Below are positions 6,134 through 10,394 of a stretch of 10,394 bases of DNA, in pieces. The position numbers were made by a program, and so were the translations under genes. A model generated the notes under the pieces. That model had not been told where the DNA came from and did no database searches. It saw only the letters and a list, made by a program, of their open reading frames with translations. Every line of letters starts with the position of its first letter. Positions within the stretch are counted from its first letter, which is position 1. The DNA is from JAFGKM01 sp964403465 (lineage in GTDB: Bacteria; Ratteibacteria; UBA8468; B48-G9; JAFGKM01): positions 1 through 10,394 of the forward strand of contig CAYOFY010000058.1 of assembly GCA_964403465.1 (NCBI GenBank), in the 5' to 3' direction.

Positions 6134-6991
6134 TCAGAATTTCTGTGGGTGGAAATTCTTCAGGTATATGGCAAGAGAGTATTCCCAGTCAGGCATTGAA
6201 AAACCGATTGTCTCAAGAAGCCGGGTGCTCAATACCGAATAGCAAGGCCGCTCTGCCTGTCCCTTCTTGAAACCGGAAAATCTCACGGGTACGAGTTCAA
6301 CATCCCTGGCTTTCAGGATATCCCTCACCTTCGTGCCATATTCATACCAGGAACACTCTCCCCGGTTGCAGACGTTCACAATGCCGAGAACCCTTTTTTC
6401 CAGAAGGAACACTGTTGCCCGCACAAGGTCATCAGCGTATGTGGGAGAATTCACAAGGTCATCGGTCAGAATAAACCTGTTCTTTTCTCTCATGAGCCAC
6501 GGCAGGACAGACGAAAAATTTCTGCCGTTCCGGCCGAAAATCCTGGATACCCTGACTATGATGAACCTGCTGAGGAGATGGGAAACGTAATACTCGCCGA
6601 GGAGCTTGCTTTCTCCGTATACGCTCAGGGGAGAAGGATTGTCCGCTTCCGAATACGGTCTTCCCTTTTTCCCGTTAAATACGAAATCTGTGCTGAAATA
6701 TATCATGGTACTGCCGGCCTCGGCACATCCTTCAGCAACATGCTGCGTGCCGAGCCCGTTGACAAGGTATGCCCTCTTCCAGTCAGCTTCGCATCCGTCC
6801 ACGTCTGTGAACGCCGCGCAGTGGATGACCACGTCCGGCTTGAAATCCCCGATTGTCCTTATCACATTTTCCCTGTCTGCCGCAATATCCAGTTCTTCCC
6901 TGCCCGGGGCAAAGACGCTATTTCCACTCTTCAATGCCTCCACAAGCAGGCCTCCAACCATCCCTTTCCCGCCCGTGATAAGAATTTTCAC
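6134..6991 (-). CDS. rfbD: dTDP-4-dehydrorhamnose reductase
   Basis: RfbD (RmlD) reduces dTDP-4-keto-L-rhamnose to dTDP-L-rhamnose with NAD(P)H, the last step of the pathway, in the cytoplasm. The 285-residue protein has the usual family length. The Rossmann nucleotide-binding loop GGKGMVGG is at 7-14. The CAAFTDVDGCE motif lies at 58-68. STDFVFNG at 100-107 and Y125-x3-K129 in VYGESKLLGE supply the short-chain dehydrogenase/reductase catalytic residues. The start is GTG at 6991, required to include the complete Rossmann loop. GAAGGGACC just upstream is a moderate ribosome binding site. It is the last gene of the minus-strand rfbCABD group, separated from rfbB by a GC-rich hairpin. Confidence 0.93.
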   Translation of the reverse strand: MKILITGGKGMVGGLLVEALKSGNSVFAPGREELDIAADRENVIRTIGDFKPDVVIHCAAFTDVDGCEADWKRAYLVNGLGTQHVAEGCAEAGSTMIYFSTDFVFNGKKGRPYSEADNPSPLSVYGESKLLGEYYVSHLLSRFIIVRVSRIFGRNGRNFSSVLPWLMREKNRFILTDDLVNSPTYADDLVRATVFLLEKRVLGIVNVCNRGECSWYEYGTKVRDILKARDVELVPVRFSGFKKGQAERPCYSVLSTRLLETIGFSMPDWEYSLAIYLKNFHPQKF

Positions 6992-7014
6992 CCTTAGGTC
7001 CCTTCTTTCCCCGT

Positions 7015-7061
7015 CACCCTTTACTCCTCTCCCCGATGGGGAGAGGGACGGGCTGAGGGGG
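7015..7061. repeat. GC-rich hairpin repeat between rfbB and rfbD
   Basis: CCTCTCCCC (7026-7034) and GGGGAGAGG (7038-7046) form a perfect 9-bp stem with loop GAT. Flanking CACCCT on the left and AGGGG on the right can extend the pairing across an internal bulge. The type resembles short dispersed palindromes seen in many bacterial genomes. It sits inside the operon, where a stable RNA hairpin could alter stability or relative output of rfbB and rfbD. There is no T-run. Confidence 0.7.
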
Positions 7062-7065
7062 TATG

Positions 7066-8061
7066 TTATTTGTATTGTTTCTTATAATAATCAAGGAACT
7101 CACCGCTTTTTATCTTTCCCCACCACTGAGGATTCGCTTTATACCATTCAACGGTCAACCGTAATCCTTCCTCCAGCGGCATCCGGGCCTCCCATCCCAG
7201 TTTTCTTATCCTGCTGCATGAAATACTGTACCTTCTGTCATGGCCTGGCCTGTCCTTCACTAACCGTATAAGCTCCTCCGACTTTCCAAGGAATTCAAGA
7301 ATTTTCCTCGCCACGAAGATATTCTCTTTTTCATTCTCCCCTGCAATATTATAGACTTCCCCTTCCTTGCCTTTGTGCAAAACCGCATCAATCCCTGCGC
7401 AGTTATCCCGGACAAAGAGCCAGTCCCTCACGTTGCGGCCGTCACCGTACAAGGGCAGTCTCTTATCCTCTACCGCATTCGTAATAAAAAGCGGAATGAA
7501 TTTCTCGGGGTACTGGTTGGGTCCATAATTGTTCGTACTTCTTATTACGTTCACGGGTAATTTATAGGTTCTGTAATAAGACATAACCAGAAGGTCGGCA
7601 GAGGCTTTGCTCGCCGAATAAGGGTTTGAGGGATTCAGCGGGCTATCTTCCGAGAAAGTCTCTCCGCCGTCCGCGCTCCCGTAGACCTCGTCAGTGGATA
7701 TTTGAATATGTTTCCTGATTCCTGATTTCCTGCATATTTCAAGAAGGTTGAAGGTTCCCATGACATCGGTTTTCAGGAAAACTTCGGGTTTGTCTATTGA
7801 ACGGTCAACATGCGATTCGGCGGCAAAATTGACAATAGCGTCGTATCCCCTTGCAGCCTTTTCAACCGCTTTTCTGTTGCATATATCCTCTTTTACGAAG
7901 GAATAGTCGGGATGGTTTTTCACATCTTCAAGATTGTCAGGATTGCCGGCATAGGTGAGCTTATCAACATTCAGGATTTTATAACCGGGATGTTCTCTCA
8001 GTATATACTTGATGAAATGCGATCCGATGAACCCTGCGCCTCCGGTGACGACTATCTTCAT
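7066..8061 (-). CDS. rfbB: dTDP-glucose 4,6-dehydratase
   Basis: RfbB (RmlB) converts dTDP-D-glucose to dTDP-4-keto-6-deoxy-D-glucose using tightly bound NAD+. The 331-residue protein is of typical length. The Rossmann loop TGGAGFIGSH lies at 6-15, NFAAESHVDRSI at 78-89, and the catalytic T123-D124-E125 in STDEVYG. Y148-x3-K152 is in PYSASK. The substrate-binding stretch RSTNNYGPNQYPEKF starts at 174. Minus-strand ATG 8061 is preceded by AAGGAGA with a short spacer, a strong ribosome binding site. It follows rfbA after a 108-bp gap holding a dispersed palindrome. It makes the substrate for the RfbC homologue. Confidence 0.96.
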   Translation of the reverse strand: MKIVVTGGAGFIGSHFIKYILREHPGYKILNVDKLTYAGNPDNLEDVKNHPDYSFVKEDICNRKAVEKAARGYDAIVNFAAESHVDRSIDKPEVFLKTDVMGTFNLLEICRKSGIRKHIQISTDEVYGSADGGETFSEDSPLNPSNPYSASKASADLLVMSYYRTYKLPVNVIRSTNNYGPNQYPEKFIPLFITNAVEDKRLPLYGDGRNVRDWLFVRDNCAGIDAVLHKGKEGEVYNIAGENEKENIFVARKILEFLGKSEELIRLVKDRPGHDRRYSISCSRIRKLGWEARMPLEEGLRLTVEWYKANPQWWGKIKSGEFLDYYKKQYK

Positions 8062-8090
8062 CTATCTCCTTCACTTTCCCGCCGGATTTG

Positions 8091-8163
8091 GTCATTGCGA
8101 GCGTTTTTTGCGAATCAATCTAATGAGATTGCCACGCCCCGATGAATCGGGGCTCGCAATGAC
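8091..8163. repeat. Dispersed palindromic repeat (REP/MITE-like) between rfbA and rfbB
   Basis: The ends GTCATTGCGAGC (8091-8102) and GCTCGCAATGAC (8152-8163) are perfect 12-bp inverted repeats. Inside are two smaller palindromes: AATCT with AGATT around AATG (8117-8130), and CCCCGAT with ATCGGGG around GA (8137-8152). The CATTGCGAG...CTCGCAATG type is a familiar high-copy intergenic repeat in several bacterial phyla. It carries no open frame. Its insertion explains most of the gap between genes that are otherwise tightly packed. As RNA it would form a branched hairpin in the rfb transcript. Confidence 0.8.
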
Positions 8164-8169
8164 AAGCAA

Positions 8170-8901
8170 TTAAGGTGTTTTATCTTTTGTGTTCTCATAG
8201 ACCAGGTTATTGGCCCTTATGAGAGAGTCAAACGTGCCGGCATCGGTCCACCATCCCTTGAGTATTCCGAAGGTGAGTTTTCCGGTTTCCAGATATCTGT
8301 TATTCACATCGGTTATCTCAAGCTCCCCGCGGCCGGACGGCTTCAGCGTCTTTATTATTTCAAAGGCATGGCTGTCATACATGTATATGCCTGTCACCGC
8401 AAGGTTTGACGGCGGAACTTCGGGTTTTTCTACAATCTTCACTATTCTCCCGTTTTTTATCTCGGCCACTCCGAATCTCTGGGGCTTCTCAACCTCCTTC
8501 AGCAGTATCCTTGCCCCCCCCTTCTGCCTTGAAAATATCCTGACTTCATTCCTGATGCTCTTCTCAATAATATTGTCCCCGAGAATAACAACAAACTTTC
8601 CGCCCCCTGCAAAGTGCTCCGCAAGAGAAAGCGCCTCGGCTATCCCGCCCTCGCCTTCCTGGTATGTGTAATTGAGATGCTTCAGCCCGAATTCCTTCCC
8701 ATTGCCCAGGAGCCGGAGAAAATCACCGGCAGAATTTCCTCCCGTGACAACGAGGATATCCTTTATTCCTGCATCCACGAGTGAATGGATGGGATAATAT
8801 ATCATCGGCTTCTTGAATATCGGTAACAGGTGTTTATTTGTAATCTTTGTGAGGGGGTAGAGTCTCTTTCCCAGCCCTCCTGCCAGAACCACGCCCTTCA
8901 T
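8170..8901 (-). CDS. rfbA: Glucose-1-phosphate thymidylyltransferase
   Basis: RfbA (RmlA) joins glucose-1-phosphate and dTTP to give dTDP-glucose, the first step towards dTDP-rhamnose. The 243-residue product is shorter than the roughly 290 of classical RmlA and belongs to the short form that lacks the C-terminal extension. The nucleotide-binding signature LAGGLGKRLYPLT lies at 6-18, with NKHLLP and KKPMIYYP after it. The metal-binding LGDNI holds D109, and WWTDAGTFDS lies at 217-226. The usual QPSPDGLAQA loop is replaced by QEGEGGIAEA at 81-90, so substrate choice could differ somewhat. The start shares one base with the rfbC stop (TGATG), and AGGAGAA lies about 9 nt upstream. Other sugar-1-phosphate nucleotidylyltransferases are possible, but rfbB, rfbC and rfbD context favours this call. 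Confidence 0.9.
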   Translation of the reverse strand: MKGVVLAGGLGKRLYPLTKITNKHLLPIFKKPMIYYPIHSLVDAGIKDILVVTGGNSAGDFLRLLGNGKEFGLKHLNYTYQEGEGGIAEALSLAEHFAGGGKFVVILGDNIIEKSIRNEVRIFSRQKGGARILLKEVEKPQRFGVAEIKNGRIVKIVEKPEVPPSNLAVTGIYMYDSHAFEIIKTLKPSGRGELEITDVNNRYLETGKLTFGILKGWWTDAGTFDSLIRANNLVYENTKDKTP

Positions 8902-9365
8902 CAGTAATTTCTCCTATCCCAGTCATAGGGGATTCTGTCTGTATCAAAAGGCAATCTCAATTCGTCGGGTTTTTCATAATCATAGGTATTGGTCGGTATG
9001 TTAATTACAAAAACTTCCCTTTCCCCTATACACTTGAACCCGTGGTAAACCATCGCAGGCACATGTATCAGACAGGGATTATGCTCACCTATGAAGAATT
9101 CATTCACCGCATTGCATGTCCCGCTCTTCCTTCTCAAATCGCATAATACAATCTTTGCCATTCCCCTTATTACCGCAAGGTTGTCATTCTGCAACCTGTG
9201 GGCATGCCAGGCCTTCACCACCCCGGGATAGACTGTAGTGAGGTATACCTGGCCGAACTTCTCAAATAATTCGTCGTCGCTCCTGAGAATCTCCATCAGT
9301 CTGCCACGTTCGTCAGGCACAACCGAGAGTTTCTTGATTTTCACACCTGCGATTATCTTTTCCAT
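8901..9365 (-). CDS. rfbC: Short RmlC-like cupin, putative dTDP-4-dehydrorhamnose 3,5-epimerase
   Basis: By context this is the epimerase step between RfbB and RfbD. The 154-residue cupin is shorter than the roughly 180 of classical RmlC. It shows DERGRLMEI at 18-26, KAWHAHRLQ at 51-59 (H54, H56), VPAMVYHGF at 102-110 (H108) and RIPYDW at 144-149. Classical RmlC has RGLHYQ in place of the HAH motif. The catalytic Tyr expected 13 residues after the HGF histidine is Ile (I121). HAH also occurs in FdtA-type 3,4-ketoisomerases, so chemistry is less certain than fold. An upstream in-frame GTG at 9440 would add 25 residues, but ATG 9365 has GGGGGTGG just before it and starts at the conserved fold. 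The GTG lies almost on the predicted transcription start. First gene of rfbCABD. Confidence 0.8.
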   Translation of the reverse strand: MEKIIAGVKIKKLSVVPDERGRLMEILRSDDELFEKFGQVYLTTVYPGVVKAWHAHRLQNDNLAVIRGMAKIVLCDLRRKSGTCNAVNEFFIGEHNPCLIHVPAMVYHGFKCIGEREVFVINIPTNTYDYEKPDELRLPFDTDRIPYDWDRRNY

Positions 9366-9451
9366 ACCACCCCCAATGATTACAGGGATTTTGCAGGGCA
9401 AATTACGGAGCTCTTGTCCCCATAATCCCTTCACAACCACGGCATTTTCTA

Positions 9452-9480
9452 ATTATACAACCTCTGCGGGAAAACTCCAA
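9452..9480 (-). promoter_or_regulatory. Candidate promoter of the rfbCABD operon
   Basis: On the minus strand TATAAT (9457-9452) is a perfect -10. TTGGAG (9480-9475), 17 bp upstream, is a weak -35 matching only TTG. Transcription would start near 9445, leaving a leader of about 80 nt before ATG 9365. It lies back to back with the promoter of the downstream + strand gene, whose -35 begins 24 bp away. Confidence 0.5.
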
Positions 9481-9503
9481 ATGAGAGAACATGCCAGCAG
9501 GGA

Positions 9504-9532
9504 TTGACTTAATGACGACGAAGTGGTATTAT
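9504..9532 (+). promoter_or_regulatory. Candidate promoter of the CBM9-like protein gene
   Basis: TTGACT (9504-9509), a 17-bp spacer and TATTAT (9527-9532) each match the consensus at five of six positions. Transcription would start near 9539, about 21 nt before ATG 9560. The leader shows no clear ribosome binding site. Confidence 0.6.
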
Positions 9533-9559
9533 TAAATGTACCTTTTACTTAGAAAAACT

Positions 9560-10394
9560 ATGAAAAAAGTTGTTCCTGTTACAATCTTTGCAGGATTACT
9601 CTTGCTTCCCTTTGCTGTCTTGTATGGCCACCTCTGCGACAATGTATTCCGACAGAAAGATGCCCTCATTGTCAAACCCGAGACCTACTCGCTTGTCGTA
9701 AAGAACAGGACTTCGTTCAAAATATTCCTGCAGAACAACATGGACAGGGGTATTGCGGAAATAAGTCTTATTCCCGAAAGCGCGGCTTTTGATTTCGCGG
9801 TGACTCCGGCCAAGATGTCCATACCGAAAGGCGAGCAGGTCTATTTCCAGGTGACGCTCACTCCAAAAACCGAGATCCGCACAGGCAACTATCCCGTGAA
9901 ATTCCGTCTGGTCGGAGGAGGCAGGGAGTTCAAATCATTCACACTGGAAGGGCTGGCTCAGGAACAGGCCGGAGGAAATGTTGACACAAGCAGACTGCCG
10001 CAGGCCGGACCCGTGCTATCCCCTGCTCCCGTGATGGACGGTAACCTGAACGATGTTTGCTGGAGGAATGCCGCTATCCTGTCAAACTTCCGTTCCCAGG
10101 CAGGCCCTGAACCTGCTTACAAAACGTGGGTACTGATGACCTTTGACAGGTCCAACCTTTACCTCGGAATCATGGGAAAGGATGAATCCACCCACAATCT
10201 TTCCCCGGAAGACTGTATAGAGATCATCCTTTCGCCCGGCAGACCGGATTCGTCAGGGTTCTTCATGGCTTTCTATCCTGCCGGTACGCCCAGATATAAG
10301 AGGTACGACAAGCAGATTTACGAATGGAATCCGCATGGGATTAGATGCGAAACAGTCAAGAGGGAAAACGACTGGTCTATGGAAATATCGGTGC
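9560..10394 (+). CDS. Exported protein with Ig-like and CBM9-like domains (5' part)
   Basis: The frame runs open from ATG 9560 to the window edge, giving 278 residues of an incomplete protein. A Sec signal peptide covers about 1-23 (MKKVV, a Leu-rich core, then LYG). A beta-rich region at about 36-130 looks like an Ig-like domain: alternating strands with KNRTSFKIFLQNN, MSIPKGEQVYFQVTL and GNYPVKFRL. A Gly/Pro linker follows. From about 155 the pattern is that of a CBM9-like sugar-binding domain: PVMDGNLNDVCW (158-168), VLMTFDRSNLYLGI (191-204), DCIEIILSP (218-226) and, near the edge, ENDWSMEISV. Proteins of this build are usually secreted or envelope-associated and bind glycans, but the substrate is unknown and catalytic domains may lie beyond the window. 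The gene is divergent from the rhamnose operon. The start is chosen because it begins the signal peptide. Confidence 0.8.
   Translation, partial: MKKVVPVTIFAGLLLLPFAVLYGHLCDNVFRQKDALIVKPETYSLVVKNRTSFKIFLQNNMDRGIAEISLIPESAAFDFAVTPAKMSIPKGEQVYFQVTLTPKTEIRTGNYPVKFRLVGGGREFKSFTLEGLAQEQAGGNVDTSRLPQAGPVLSPAPVMDGNLNDVCWRNAAILSNFRSQAGPEPAYKTWVLMTFDRSNLYLGIMGKDESTHNLSPEDCIEIILSPGRPDSSGFFMAFYPAGTPRYKRYDKQIYEWNPHGIRCETVKRENDWSMEISV

Noticed and set aside
6606..7271. 221-residue + strand open frame
   Set aside because: It is antisense to the clear rfbD and rfbB genes, spans their intergenic hairpin, and has Ser/Pro-rich composition typical of a shadow frame.
9366..9440. 25-residue N-terminal extension of RfbC from GTG 9440
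   Set aside because: The predicted transcript starts near 9445, the extension has no homology I recognise, and ATG 9365 has a G-rich ribosome binding site and starts at the conserved fold.

Overview
The window comes from a diderm (Gram-negative-type) bacterium. It carries a nearly complete Tol-Pal envelope system, two lipoproteins with Sec/Lsp signal peptides, and a dTDP-L-rhamnose pathway of the kind used for surface polysaccharide. Codon use is mixed, with frequent AGA/AGG and ATA. The short dispersed palindromes and the exported Ig-like plus CBM9-like protein are common in uncultured PVC/Omnitrophota- or Nitrospirota-like genomes. That placement is an impression from style, not a proof.

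Layout. Positions 1-220 hold the probable 3' end of an unrecognised gene and a short leader. Positions 221-4820 hold, on the + strand, tolQ, tolR, a TolA/TonB-type energy transducer, tolB, pal, and a coiled-coil LysM lipoprotein in the slot normally taken by cpoB (ybgF). A nitrilase-family hydrolase (4841-5785) follows 20 bp later and may be co-transcribed. The first four genes are tightly packed. A perfect sigma70-type promoter (TTGACA, 17 bp, TATAAT) overlaps the tolB stop codon and gives pal its own strong start. Positions 5845-5919 are a tRNA-Glu(TTC) on the - strand with encoded CCA and its own perfect consensus promoter. Positions 5968-6110 are non-coding and hold nested inverted repeats. 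Positions 6134-9365 are a - strand operon transcribed rfbC, rfbA, rfbB, rfbD, with palindromic repeats in both intergenic gaps. Positions 9441-9559 are a divergent promoter region. From 9560 to the window end runs the 5' part of a secreted protein with an Ig-like domain and a CBM9-like domain.

How the genes work together. TolQ and TolR should form the proton-driven inner-membrane motor and the TolA-like protein the periplasm-spanning arm. TolB, Pal and the LysM lipoprotein would work at the outer membrane and peptidoglycan. RfbA, RfbB, RfbC and RfbD together would convert glucose-1-phosphate to dTDP-L-rhamnose for the cell surface. The RfbC is a short cupin form whose active site looks unlike classical RmlC.

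I see no transposase, phage gene, CRISPR array or clear rho-independent terminator. The most unusual points are the LysM lipoprotein replacing CpoB, the nitrilase attached to the Tol cluster, the divergent active site of RfbC, and a palindrome in every non-coding gap of the rfb operon.
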